From Scytalidium lignicola (Eukaryota; Ascomycota; Leotiomycetes): a stretch of DNA of 64,000 nt. The DNA is taken from NCBI GenBank assembly GCA_002812745.2, contig NCSJ02000085.1, forward strand, positions 78,779-142,778, read 5' to 3'. Numbering within the stretch: position 1 is the stretch's first letter; every line of letters starts with the position of its first letter. The translations under genes and the position numbers were made by a program. The notes under the pieces were generated by a model. That model saw only the letters and a list, made by a program, of their open reading frames with translations. It made no database searches and was not told the DNA's origin. Of this stretch, positions 1-11,320 are shown piece after piece.

Positions 1-1
1 G

Positions 2-631
2 GCTCAATTAGACGGCCTGGATATTGATATAACGCAAGCACCACATCGAGGTTGGCTGCCATCAAACATCACCATGCGATAGTGGAGCATTTTTGATGAT
101 GTTCCTAGCGATCTCATCGGTAAATACGACTTCACTCATGTCCGACTCGTGGTGTTGGTTCTGTTGGGAGTCGATCTAGAGCTAGCGATTCGGAACCTAC
201 GCAAATTACTCAAACCAGGCGGCGACTTACAGTGGGATGAGCTTGACCTCATTCACATGCATGTTAAAAGGGCCGATCCTTCTATTCTTGCCCCAGCGCT
301 CCAGGAGATCGTTCAGGTATCACGTTCTGATGGGCGACATGATTGGACAGTCAATATACCACAGTTTCTCACCGAGGTAGGCTTTCAAGACCCGAATATC
401 GACTTCTATGACAATCCACCGGCACTGGTTCGTGCCTTGAGCGATCATCATCTACTCTTCTTGGATGAATTTGCTACGAATCTGATCCGGATTGACAAGG
501 TCGAAGATGCAAAGAAAATGTATCAGCTCATCAGGGATGCATATCAAAAGCAAGTAGCTGGTGCAGCCATGTGCTATTCAAGACTGGTCTGTACGGCAAG
601 AAACCCTGTCAAGGAGGATGCAAATCAATGA
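2..631 (+). pseudogene. SAM-dependent methyltransferase, 3' part, with in-frame TAG
   Basis: The window opens inside this gene. One frame runs from base 2 to the stop at 629-631 and is broken only by a TAG at 80-82. The protein resembles the LaeA-like methyltransferases common in fungal secondary metabolism: an N-terminal stretch ending before a Trp-Ser-Ile-Phe segment, then a conserved LLKPGG..QWDE block around 200-245, then the helical C-terminus. The substrate cannot be told. The codon at 80-82 is most simply a former CAG (Gln) changed to TAG, a CpA to TpA change typical of RIP, but a sequencing error is possible. No ATG follows the stop before the conserved block; the only later start-like codon, at 149, is GTG, so a shorter functional form is unlikely. 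The family call is fairly secure; the pseudogene call is moderate because the 5' part lies outside the window. Confidence 0.6.
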
Positions 632-1052
632 GACTGGTTGATGCATCAGCCAAAGGCAATCCGGAATGGTAAATGTCGGGTCAGCTACTAAAAATTGATC
701 TGGGATTGCTCTTGGTTTAATTGCATTGGCTGATTTACTGTACTGAGCCGGCTTTCAGATTGCTTTTCTCCCCCATATCTTTATTATGATAGTTTCTTAA
801 TTAGCTGCTAGAGTAAACATCCGGCCTACTATACGGCAAGAAAAGGCTTAATGTTTCTGTAGGATAGCTGCTTCCAAAATAGAAACAATTCTTAAAATCA
901 TTGTATAGCGTAGTAGCAATTAACTGTATCTCCTTTTCTATCTCCAGGCTACTCCAGGTCATAATTAAGGGTCGTTATAGGCTGCTGGCTCCCAAAGAAG
1001 GGGTCGATGTTGGGGCTCGCTTGGGACGCCTCATCGGACGAGGATGTGAGCA
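632..1052. other. Intergenic, 421 bp
   Basis: No gene is seen. The end of this stretch holds short upstream ATGs at 1007 and 1044, out of frame with the HET gene that starts at 1053. They could act as upstream ORFs. Confidence 0.5.
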
Positions 1053-3324
1053 ATGAGCAACTACCAGAATGGTTGGGCATCACAGAGCAAGATACACAAC
1101 GGAGACCATCAGCGGAGCTCAAAGATGCCGGACCTACGAGAGTACCCGGCGCTGGGACTATGTGGCCATTGCAAACAGTTCTTCACCAACACTGAGGCCA
1201 TAGGAAACTCACCGGGCGACAACCGCATATTCCATTCGAGAGAGGGATACAAGTTCGAGCGGTTGCGCAGAGACTTCGAGGCCTCTTTTCTTCTAGGATG
1301 CACCTTCTGCCGGTTGTTTGCTGATGAGGATGCAAGTTACGAGCCAAGTCTAGATTTTCAACGGACCGATTTAGGCTTTGTTCAACCTCGACCAGCCTCG
1401 TATCCGCTGTTGGATGAGAAAATCGTCTTTAATGTCCAGTATCACGGGCCAGCTAATATGCTCACGATTTCAGCCCGGAAAGGACTAAAATGTTATGAAA
1501 ACTTCACTTTTTGTCTATACACTACTAGTGGTAAGTGGTATCTGCTGCAAACATAGGTCTCGGGGCGGATAGTAATACTTTAAACCAATGTGATTAGGGG
1601 ACCCAGCTTCAAGTTTATTAGATATGAAACGAGGGCGGGCTACATTCACTGACATCGGGTCCCCATCCACTTTTGCCTCTATCGGAAGCTTTGTAAAAGA
1701 TTGCGTTACTGGACATGACAAATGTCCCAAGCAGAATCATGTCAAGCTTCCCTCAAGGCTCGTTGAGGTCTCTTCACCAGGTGATCCAGAGTCTGCTCAC
1801 ATCTCGGAGACGAAGGGAGAAAATGGCTCCTATATTGCACTTAGCTACTGCTGGGGTGCCGATCAGCCTTTCAAGACTACAAAAGAGCGCCTTTCAAGAT
1901 ATTTGAAACAGTTGCCTTACTTGTATCTACCAAAAAGCATCATCGACGCGTTTCAGGTCACTCGCAGCCTTGGGGAGCGATACATATGGGTGGATTCACT
2001 TTGCATTATCCAGGATAACGACGCAGATAAAGTAGAGGAGCTAGCGGATATGTTTAACATCTATCGTAATGTTCAACTGGTCATCTCGGCAGCAAATTCT
2101 CGGACTTGCAATGATGGGTTCCTCGTGAACCGTTATGCCAACGTTAAGGGTCTATTCCACGTTCCTGTTCGCGTAGACATGAATTCGAGCGGTTCGGTAC
2201 TACTAAGTAAAGAGTCTTCCTGGGCATCCGCTCACAATTCACTACAACCTATAAACGAGCGAGCCTGGACGCTGCAGGAGAGCCTACTTGCGTCCCGGTT
2301 GCTTATTTTTGGAAATAGCGAAGTCTATTGGAAATGCCAATCCGAATTTCAACCGGTTTCCAGCAACAAGGCGGATGACAAACATAGCAATGGTGGAGAA
2401 AAGTCTAGGGAGGTCACATGGCAGCAATGGTCTATTAAGTCCGGCTATGCACCCTACACACTGAATGGCTTTTCTCCAAAGGTAAGCAGCTCCAACAGCC
2501 AAATTTACGGCCTAGAGAATGCGAGGCCGATATGGCATGCTACTCTGATGAATTATACACAACGTAAATTATCAGACGACGGGGACAAATTGCCAGCCAT
2601 ATCAGCCATTGCAGAGTTCCTCCAGTCTCAATTCCGAACCGACTATCTTGCTGGTCTATGGAGGAGTCATCTGCTTTACGATCTACTCTGGAGTACACAC
2701 CCATTGGGAACGGGCCACTCGGGAAAACGTACAAAGAAATGGCCCGATATGCCCACCTGGTCCTGGGCTTCAATCGACAGCGCCATCTTTGTCGATCTAT
2801 GTCAGTTGCCGCATTGTAAGGTCTTCACGGCCACTATCCTCAACTGCAGCATCCAGCTCTATTCACAGAGTGCGCCATACGGTGCTGTCATGGCTGGCGA
2901 GTTGACTGTGGAGAGTTTCATGAAGGAGACACTACTAGAGTCGAGACTCCCTGGTTCATCAAGGGCAAGTAGGGTGTATGACCGGGATGATATCAACACA
3001 AATATTGGCTGGATACGTTGGGATATCGATGATAACCGCCCATGGGTAATCTCGAATAACGGTAAAGCAAACACTCAGTCCGTGGCGCAGCTCCTCCGAG
3101 ACCCTCAGTCTCCAGATCATCTTATTCGGGCTTGGTACCTGATTCTAAAATCCTCCGAACATTCAACAGACAACTGCACAACGACTAGCGGCCTCGCTTT
3201 GATGCCACATCCAACTCGGTTAGGACGTTACCAACGAGTTGGGGTATGCCATGGGATGAATATACCGGAACTAGAAGACAAGTCGTGGAAGGGGTGTAAG
3301 AGGTTGGAGGTAACTATAGTATGA
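1053..3324 (+). CDS. HET-domain protein (heterokaryon incompatibility), 2 exons
   Basis: Exons are 1053-1530 and 1598-3324. The 67-bp intron has a GTAAGT donor and a TTAG acceptor, phase 1, and the product is 734 aa. The HET domain (PF06985) begins shortly after the splice: it has the ALSYCWG motif, the WVDSLCIIQD motif and the later RAWTLQE motif, in the order known for HET proteins. A Cys-rich N-terminal segment (LCGHCKQF, then GCTFCRLF) precedes the domain, as in many members. HET proteins trigger programmed cell death when incompatible hyphae fuse, and some are related to NLR-type immunity. The partner and allele specificity cannot be told. The ATG at 1053 is the first in frame with the conserved exon. 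No lesion is seen, so the gene looks functional. Confidence 0.9.
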
Positions 3325-3416
3325 ATAAATTGCATATTTAAAGTTTACAAGGCTCTACTCCCCAGGATGTGAAGATAGCACATAAGTCGACGTATATATG
3401 ATCACTTTACGTCTCA

Positions 3417-4139
3417 CTACTTCCTGTCACTGAGTTTCCTCCTTACCCCAAACCTCTCTACATACTCGTGTCCTCCAGCATCTGGCATCCGCTCCTCCAT
3501 TCTCATCTCAAACCCAAACTGCTCATAAAGTGGTCTCGCCATCGGACTAGCATCTACATAACATTCCACGTCCTCCTCATCCGCCTTATCACACCCATAT
3601 TGCAGCATTAGCGACGCAGCACCCTGATGGGCGTATTCGACATCTGTGCACAGTAGTTCCATATAATAATGTCGCCTCAAGCCCATGAGCTGCTGGCGAT
3701 GCGACTCAAACGACATGAACAACGGACCCGCGAGGTTGGCATCGATTCCATCAACAAAATCTGGCCATCGTTCAATCTGCTCATCATCTTCCTTGGCTCC
3801 ATACCCGTCGGACATCATAGCACCTTCCTTAGGAGCTGCACGGACCCAGCGGGCGAGGCTGATGACTTTGTTGGGGGGAGCGGACTGGGGATCACGGACG
3901 ACGAGGAAGACGGTCCCTGGATTGTCGTTGATAGCGATGGTGTGCGCAGCATGCCACCACGATATAGTTTGAGAGTTCGAAATGATCATTTTGTCGTAAT
4001 AGAGATGGGATTTGGAGAAGGAACGGAAGTAGAGGTCGCTGAGGCTTGGGAGGTCTGCTGGAGTCGCGTGGTGCATTGTCAGGCCTGATTTTGTCGTGGC
4101 GAGTGGTTTATTAGTAGTGGTGCCTGCGATGGATGCCAT
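3417..4139 (-). CDS. GNAT-family N-acetyltransferase
   Basis: Product of 240 aa with no visible intron. The frame stays open to 4217 but the only start-like codon there is TTG. The first ATG is at 4139 in a strong context (ACCATGG), so that start is chosen. The N-terminal half starts with a typical GNAT entry (ATPADLPSLSDLYFRSF). The acetyl-CoA-binding motif A lies in the C-terminal half (LCTDVEYAHQGAASLML), followed by the ARPLYEQFGFE segment that closes the fold. Fungal paralogues are numerous and mostly uncharacterised, so the acceptor substrate is unknown. The gene is convergent with the HET gene, whose stop is about 90 bp away. Confidence 0.85.
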   Translation of the reverse strand: MASIAGTTTNKPLATTKSGLTMHHATPADLPSLSDLYFRSFSKSHLYYDKMIISNSQTISWWHAAHTIAINDNPGTVFLVVRDPQSAPPNKVISLARWVRAAPKEGAMMSDGYGAKEDDEQIERWPDFVDGIDANLAGPLFMSFESHRQQLMGLRRHYYMELLCTDVEYAHQGAASLMLQYGCDKADEEDVECYVDASPMARPLYEQFGFEMRMEERMPDAGGHEYVERFGVRRKLSDRK

Positions 4140-4301
4140 GGTAGTAAATAAAAAAAAAGTAAGATGTATTTGTTTTTTACGAGAATAGTAGATATCAGAT
4201 ATGAGTTCTGAAAACAACTGAAGAGGCGGTTTGTCTTTTTGCTCTATTTATAATACGGAGCCACTGTAAGCAAACAGTCAATTCGACTGAATCCAATTCA
4301 C

Positions 4302-4487
4302 AGCATATCCCTTGGAGCCCCATTCGCTTAAGCTTATTAAGCCAAATTTATATAATAAGTAATATTCAAGGATTCTATCCACTCAAAAGCCTTCTTCAGT
4401 GGTAAAACATTTATAACATGTCTAAATATAAGGCAACGACGCTAAAAATGGCCAAATGGCCACTTGGGGTCCCAAGGGATAGCATAT
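4302..4487. repeat. MITE-like inverted repeat, about 186 bp
   Basis: The left arm at 4302-4325 and the right arm at 4462-4487 are imperfect inverted copies sharing a core of the type TATCCCTTGG..CCCC. The spacer is AT-rich and has no ORF. This looks like a short non-autonomous DNA transposon, but no clear target-site duplication was found. Confidence 0.35.
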
Positions 4488-4518
4488 AGCATATGGCATA
4501 TCGCATATTAGCATATGG
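4481..4518. repeat. GCATAT short tandem repeat
   Basis: Four to five imperfect copies of a GCATAT-type hexamer occur here, spaced by 2-4 bases, overlapping the right arm of the inverted repeat. Confidence 0.5.
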
Positions 4519-5359
4519 TGGTAGGGATATCATGTGATCTTATATAGTAATAACTGTAATAGCTGCAATATACAGGCCTCTCTCCCTCCTATTCTACTGT
4601 ACCCTATTTTCTGATTGGTTGATTGCACTCAGTACTCCACCATATAACTCGATCACCACCGCTACCGTACGTAATCAACGTACAACTTGATAGATCTCTT
4701 ACAATATAGCATATTAGCTGTAATATGGACGGTAATATATTACTAGGCAATGCAGCTTATAAATATTAGTTGAGTGATACAGCTTTTAATATATGGCCAA
4801 TCTGTAAATGTTGATAACCTCTATTTATATGGCTATATTTGCTTACTGTAGAGTAGTTAATTTAGTAACTATTTAGCAATCTATTTTATGAGAACTTATT
4901 TTGACTAATGTGTATAACTTGTATAACAATTATAAACTGTACAGTTAAGTACATACATATTGTACAATTGGTTATAAAACTAGCTATTACAATGTGATTT
5001 AAAGTGTACATTAATTTATTAAGCCGCTCAGGCCTAATTTATACTACAAGGACTTATATGCAAATGCTAAAATTATACTTCAATAAAACCAGAATTAAAT
5101 GACTTTACAGGTTGTACAGTACAATAAATCACTTGTAATATATTAAGAGCGAAGCCTCCCCTTCTACGAGCGTAGCAAGAAGCAAGCTTTACTTGTAACA
5201 AGGAAAGGCTAGGGGAAAGCATCTATCTATATTCTTTATGCCAACCCTAATCTAGTGCACTTGTTTTGGAGTCAATTATATATATTATATTGTTTGTTTG
5301 TCAACGAAAGCTCTTAAACTAGTATATACATACTCCAATAATGATTGTAACTGCAGTAA
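4519..5359. other. AT-rich intergenic DNA
   Basis: No open frame of note is present. The base composition and TpA abundance resemble the RIP-affected blocks further right. Confidence 0.5.
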
Positions 5360-6017
5360 GTAGACTTTAAGACCATCCCAGATTATTAAAGAGACTAAGG
5401 AGCATATCGAGAAATGGCTGGAAAATTACAACCCGGTTATACCTCAACATCTTTTGACACTCGTTTGTTCCCGATTTCTGCTTCGAAAAACTAATTTTAT
5501 CATAAAGTTACAGTGGACTTTATTATGGTATACTGGTCCGCATTCTGATTTTGTCACTGAGGAAAACCTTATAGAAGCTCCGGAAATTCTAAATCCAGGG
5601 ATTCACGGTGAAGATAGCATGATGAAGCAGTTCGAATAAGCTAGCAAAGCCTATCCACAATATCATATCATGATGTACTTGCTATAGCATCTGTGTGTGA
5701 AACCTGATGGCCTAAGTATCGATAAACCATAACAAGTAGTAGAATCACTGTTCTCTCAAGATTTACATGATGACTTTACTTTAACATCTGGATCTAAGTC
5801 GTCAGTTCTGGAAGCTTTTAAGATGAAAGCCATTACAGTAAAGGAGAGGATTCAAAAAGTAAATGCGGGTTAGGATATTAGAACTGGTAACTGTAATATT
5901 ATTAGTCAAGTGTTAAGAGAAAGTTCATCTTTAATTGAAGGATTTTATATGTATTTACCTATAGAAACAAACGTAGATGAATTCAACTTTAATAATAGCT
6001 TAGATGATTAGTTAAAC
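5360..6017 (+). pseudogene. RIP-degraded fungal C6 transcription-factor relic (C-terminal half)
   Basis: A single frame (codons in phase with 5403) translates through about 200 codons. It resembles the C-terminal region of fungal-specific Zn(II)2Cys6 transcription factors: EHIEKWLENYNPV, then FIIKLQWTLL, then FVTEENLIEAPEILNPG, then KAYPQYHIMMYLL, then HLCVKPDG. It is interrupted by stops at 5637 (TAA), 5685 (TAG) and several more positions. At least the first two fall where the family has tryptophan, so TGG became TAG or TAA, the signature of CpA to TpA change on the other strand. No DNA-binding Cys6 domain is seen upstream. The gene is dead. Confidence 0.65.
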
Positions 6018-8423
6018 TAGACAGTACTAGTGTAAAGCTTTTAACTTAATAATCTTAATAGATTTTGACAATCAGTATACTTGTGACAAGGATAAGTTGT
6101 GATAGGTTCTACGATATCTTTGAGTTATAACTGCATCAAAGAATGGAAATAAATTCGGAGTAGCAGATTATTACAATATAANTTTTTAATTAGAACTTAG
6201 AAGTTTAACCTTTTTATTCTTTTAAGAGGTTTTTAAAATAAGAAGAAAGATCATTTAACCTTTAATTGAAGAAAAGCATAAATTGTTTAATAAATCAATG
6301 TTTAATTAACTAATACTATTCATTAATTAATTTAATATACATCTTTTTCNTTTTTATTAGACNTTTTTTCATGACTTGTACTATTACTAGCAGTAATGTC
6401 ATTGTAAACATGTCCAAAGCATTTTCATCGAATCTATTTCTCGTTTTACCTAGTATAAAAACTAAATTAAATTGTTTTATTACATAAAGGTAAGATTCTT
6501 TCTAGAGCAAGAATATGTACTTATCCAAACACTATTAGTTTATCTTATATACTAAATAGTTATATAAGAAAAACATTAAAATTTACTAAGAGAAAATAGA
6601 AAATNAAAAAGTATCTTCTATTTGCATCTTTTTCTTGTATTCACCAAATCTTTCTAGAATAAATTCAAGTAAGTCATAGTAATATTATATATCAATCTGA
6701 ATTAATTGTACTAGAACAAATACATTTGTATTATTAAGGATATATATCTCATTAACTTTAATTCCTTTTACAAATGTAATATAATATTCTCCAGTTAGTA
6801 AAGTAAGTTTAAGATAAAGAATTTCATTAATAATGTTATCAAAGTAAGTAATAACNTTTTATTTTTTCGTAAGACTAATCTGATTCACTATTTAGCATAA
6901 TAATGTCAAGATATGTTTAAAGCTTTTAAAGAATATGAGAATAACAGTAAAAGAAGTAAATGACTAATGTGAAAATTATTGTTAGGAGTTAGGTGACGTC
7001 GGTACGTCAGCTCTGAGAAGTCTCGGTTACAGCGGGTCACGTGAACACACTATGTATATATATACGGAGATAAAGGGGAAAGTAAGGAGTAAGAGTTAGT
7101 TTGTATAGGGGTAGATACCCACGATAGCTCACCTATCACTCAGCCTGTGGTTCACTGTCTATTACCTGTCTCGGGTCCATAACAATTATTATAGTTGTTT
7201 TACTAGATGATTATCAGTTAAAAGGATCAAAATATACAAAAGTTAACATTTAAGGAAAACTAACTTGTTAACAATAATAATGACTTAAAAATCATTGTAA
7301 AGCATAGCCTTTGATAAGAAAGTAAATATATCTTTCTTTGTAAATACTTTAAAAAGTTAAAAAACAAGGTTTTGAAGATATTATTCAGAATTTCATTACT
7401 AANTTTTTAAAAGCAAATTTAGTAATTATTCTCTTATATAAGAGGAATNAAAAAGAGTATAACATATTTTCTGCTTTACTTTAATCTTAGTTGCATATCA
7501 TGAAAAGAACCTAATATAACTAATTGTAATATTTAGTATATATCTAAGAATATTAAGTAATTAAAAAACATAATTAAGAATACTTAAAACTTTTATGTAA
7601 TCATGTACACTTTTAATAGTAATATGTTTTGTCCTACTCTTTAAACAGCTAAAATCTTTCTTAAAACCAACTTCACTCATCATATCAAAGAAAAAAAAAC
7701 ATAGATTATACAGTCTTGTTAAAGAGCTTAAAGAAAAAGGCTTGTAAAACTAATTATTTAATGAAAACCTCGATTTTGTTTTTAATTCTAAGTTTGTATA
7801 TGTTGAGTACTATAACAAATTAATAAATAAAGCAAGAAGATAATGTTGTAAAAAACATACCTTTAATTACAAAGCTTTTATCTTAAGCTTTATAATAATA
7901 ATAATGATTATCAAAATCTCTTGTTATGTAAATAAAGCATTGTGTGCAATTATTAAAGACTTGCAAATACTATGTTAACTTTAAACATTTAAATTGCAGA
8001 AAGGAGCGCTGGAGCTTTAATAGAATAGAAATGCGAAAGAGGGGGGTGAAAATATATCCTTCAAGTAATATATGCGAAGATTTATTTGGTGGAAGATTAC
8101 GATATTGAAGATATACGGCACTGTGACTGATACTATATCAGTGGGGATTGTGATTACTCCGTTTTACACTGAATTTACAAAATGTTATAGTTCTGTTGAA
8201 TTAATGCAATTTGGTAGCTCCAACTCGATAGAGATGTGAAATAGTTTTCTTTCAACTGGAATCAATTTAAAATAAAACCGCTAGAGCTAGCAAGCACCGG
8301 AGACCACAAGAAGATCAAACACTTGGAGGTCTGCCAAAAACAAAGGTAGCGACAAGGTAATATAACCTCACCCAACTGCGAGCGTTAATATCTACAATGT
8401 CAGGGATGTGAAACTTAGTAGTA
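6018..8423. other. AT-rich RIP-type block with Ns
   Basis: Extremely AT-rich sequence with several N characters beside A or T runs and no recognisable coding frame. It is probably fully degraded repeats. A GC-richer solo LTR sits inside it and is listed separately. Confidence 0.6.
6980..7184. mobile_element. Solo LTR, 205 bp, with 5-bp target duplication
   Basis: Begins TGTTA and ends TAACA, and is flanked by ATTAT on both sides (6975-6979 and 7185-7189). It contains a TATA-like run near 7055 and normal GC content, unlike the AT-rich host block. This is the expected product of LTR-LTR recombination of a retrotransposon. It matches none of the LTRs further right by eye. Confidence 0.8.
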
Positions 8424-9148
8424 CTAGCCCGATAGTCTTGATACAAGATCAACACTAAAGTCCCCCCCTTCTCGAATGAGATCCTGAAATTGCCGCTTCG
8501 AAATAAGCTCCTTTTTGTGTAAAGATACTACTTCCACCACAATTTTTCTTGTACCGGCTGAGCTAGTATCATTCGAAGTCAAATACACTTCACGGATACA
8601 ATCAAAGAAGGTGTCACTCATCCACTGCTGTTGCAGTTGCTGTTTGAGCCGTTGGCAAGCTACGATTTTTAGATCTTCTATCCGAAACATGTCTGCGAGT
8701 GCGTAAACTCGAAGGTGTCGAAGTAATTCTAAGTCATCGCCTGTACAATCTCAGTTCGAAGTTTTTTAAGAGAATTGAAATATACCTTCTGAATCAAGAA
8801 ACCCACTCGGTTCATCAGAGTAACTCCCTGTATACATGTATTGAAGTACTCGATAAAGAGCATGAGGGCTATCCTTTTCAAAATTAAACTCGTGTGTTTG
8901 ACTCTCCTTAAAACCGCTCAATAATGCATCCTCAAAGTATGGGCTACATATTCCCAAGACTACCCGGTGCGCTGGAAATGATATCTTCGATTCTCCGATA
9001 TATAATGTGACGTCGGAGAACTTCTTATTGTTGAATAAACTATCACAAACGGTAAATTTCACTATTTAGCCACAGAATTCAGGCTGTTATACCTGGTGAA
9101 AGTCTTCTCGGAAGATGAACTTTGTTTCTGTTGAACAGGCGGTGGCAT
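8424..9148 (-). CDS. Short BTB/POZ-domain protein, 3 exons
   Basis: Exons (minus strand): 9148-9093, 9039-8786 and 8728-8424. Introns are 53 and 57 bp with GTATAA/TAG and GTATAT/TTAG borders. The product is 204 aa. The BTB fold starts at about residue 19: NNKKFSDVTLYIG, then the PAHRVVLGICSPYFEDAL motif, then the HALYRVLQYMYTGSY motif. It continues after the second intron with LLRHLRVYALADMF. This is the common small fungal BTB architecture of unknown function, thought to mediate protein-protein contacts, sometimes as Cullin-3 adaptors. The ATG at 9148 is chosen because the open frame near 9062 begins with GTG and needs an upstream exon. Splicing from the 9148 exon gives a perfect frame. Confidence 0.8.
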
Positions 9149-10158
9149 TTTAAGAGTTTGTGGCAGCTCTGCAGAAATAACGCCGAAGAAAGATTGGGAG
9201 GTGTTTGCTTCTGCGAACTGATGATCAGATCGTTCAAAAACTTGCTCTTGCTCGGTTTCTTTCTCGCTCTCGTGCCAGTTCTGCGCGACGTGGACGTATT
9301 TTTACCATTTAATTGGGACCCCAAGAACGGATGTTGCTATACTACCAACATGCTGAACTCGGCTGAAGAGGCTGTAGGAATTATAACCACTGTATCAGGT
9401 TTCGAATGCTAGGACTAAATGAGGACTAGTCCAGATTTTATTAGAGGAACACAATCGCTCTTTGGCTATTTATTAACCATTTGTTAGGATATCTTAAAGG
9501 ATTACGTGGTAATACTGCCGGTCCAATATACCTTAGGCAATTGAGCTACGTCACTGCAGCCTTTGTTGCTACTTTTATTAAAATGATAAAGTTTATGCAT
9601 AATTATTATGTATTCATGCAGATTTAGATGATTCACATTGAATCCGAAATCATTGGCAGATTTCCATGAGGAGGCCTCACCGTGACGACACGTCAGAATG
9701 CTGCCTAATTAGCACAGTCAATGTCTGCAGACATGCCCAACAGTTTAAAGGCGCTTCAATGAAATGCAAATATCCTCTATACGAGATAGAAATTTAGGTA
9801 GGTATGCGAGCTTCTTTACCCCCGATCATCTTCCCTGGAACAATGCTCGATTGAGGCTTTTGTGTTTACACGAATAGAGCATGCAGAATTGCCAATTACC
9901 AACCTAACTAATGAACTTATATAGCTGCTATTAACAGCGTTATTTCCTGTGCCAAGGATAGTTAATACAACATTAGAATCACAGGAAAGTCGCACCTAAC
10001 GAGACTATGCATAAAAGGAACCTTAACTATGACGTGTGGGAATCTGGGATAGGAGATATATTTCACTTTCCTTCACCATCACTACTTCAATAAATTCTCA
10101 GCAAATCCAAAAGCATTACCATTGTCTCCCGTGCTTATTTCCCTGCGAGCACAGCACA
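9149..10158. other. Intergenic, 1.0 kb, between divergent BTB genes
   Basis: No supported gene. It probably holds both promoters. The open frame at 9122-9412 on the plus strand is antisense to the first BTB exon and has no family resemblance. Confidence 0.5.
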
Positions 10159-11320
10159 ATGATGGAAACTTCATACGTGATCGACAAGCACGGCGATGTA
10201 GTAATAATCTTNAAAAAATCCAGTAGTTGATTTCGCAGCCTGGAATGGTACCGAAGATGTTGTCTCACTTCCCCCAATAGAACCGGCTCAGGAACAAAAT
10301 GGACAGCTTAGTGGAATATCAATTGAGCAGGTTAGTAATAACTCTTTAGATATCGATTCGGAAAAGTTCATTAAAACCCTTGATCCGCAACTAGAAAGTT
10401 ACTTAGATTGTCAGGTGGGCCAGGTTGAGGATGAGGGGATCCGTATACGAGTCTCCAGCAAACACTTAGTGTTAGCGTCACCAGTTTTTGAAAATCAGCT
10501 TACTGGTAGATGGCAGGAGAGCTATAATCTTCAGAACGAAGGCGCAATAGAGATTGAAATTGATAGTTGGGACCCAGAGGCTTTCTTGATCTTGATGAGA
10601 CTATTCCACGGTCGCAACTTCGAGGTACCGAAGAAAGTTAGCCTCGAACTGTTAGCAAAGATCGCTATTTTGGTGGACTACTATGATTGCCTAGAAGCAG
10701 TTGAGAATTTTCGGGATATATGGCTTGCCTCTTTGAACGAAAGCGTTCCCAAAACATTCTCGCGCGATTTAATTCTGTGGATATGGATATCCTCTTTTTT
10801 TCAAATTCATGATCGATTTAAAATAGTTACATCCATCGCTATAAAGCAAAGCAAAAGTAGGGTTCCATCACTGAGCCTTCCTATCAAAGATCGAATACTC
10901 GGTAAGAGTGGTAGAGCTTCTGCATCATGCACAAAACTAACAACAACCGTAGAGGAAATTAATCGTCAGAGAGAGGCAGCCATCGAGAATATTATAGTGG
11001 CACTTCATAAAAATCTTCATGAATTTCTTATTAATGATAAGTGTTCTTTTGAATGCAGTTCAATCAATCTTGGTGCTCTCCAGAAAGAAATGCGTTCAAA
11101 TGGTCTCCTTGAACCAAAGCCCGAAGCCCCTTTCTTGAGTTTAGATTTTGAAGGACTTGCAAGGGCAGTTCGGTCATTTAAACAACCGCACCATGTTCGT
11201 CCTGTTCATTATGATAGTTGGGGTGGGCTTTCGAATGAACGCTGTAGTAGGCTTTCTTACATATCTCGATTGAAGGAGCTTGATCAAAGTATGATAGGCC
11301 TTGATCTGGAAAACTTTTGA
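10159..11320 (+). CDS. BTB-domain fungal protein (frame interrupted by one N)
   Basis: The reading frame starts at a tandem ATGATG at 10159. It is interrupted only by an N at 10212 next to six As. Ignoring that N gives one continuous frame of 386 aa. The region after residue about 80 shows a divergent BTB domain: SSKHLVLASPVFENQL followed by DPEAFLILMRLFHGRN and LAKIAILVDYYDC. The rest is a helical C-terminal extension typical of fungal BTB proteins that act in the nucleus or are uncharacterised. No intron is seen. Function is unknown. It is divergent from the smaller BTB gene at 8424-9148, and the two differ too much in length and sequence to be a recent duplicate pair. Confidence 0.75.

Noticed and set aside
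9122..9412. 96-aa frame on the plus strand
   Set aside because: Antisense to the first BTB exon and its upstream region, with no domain.
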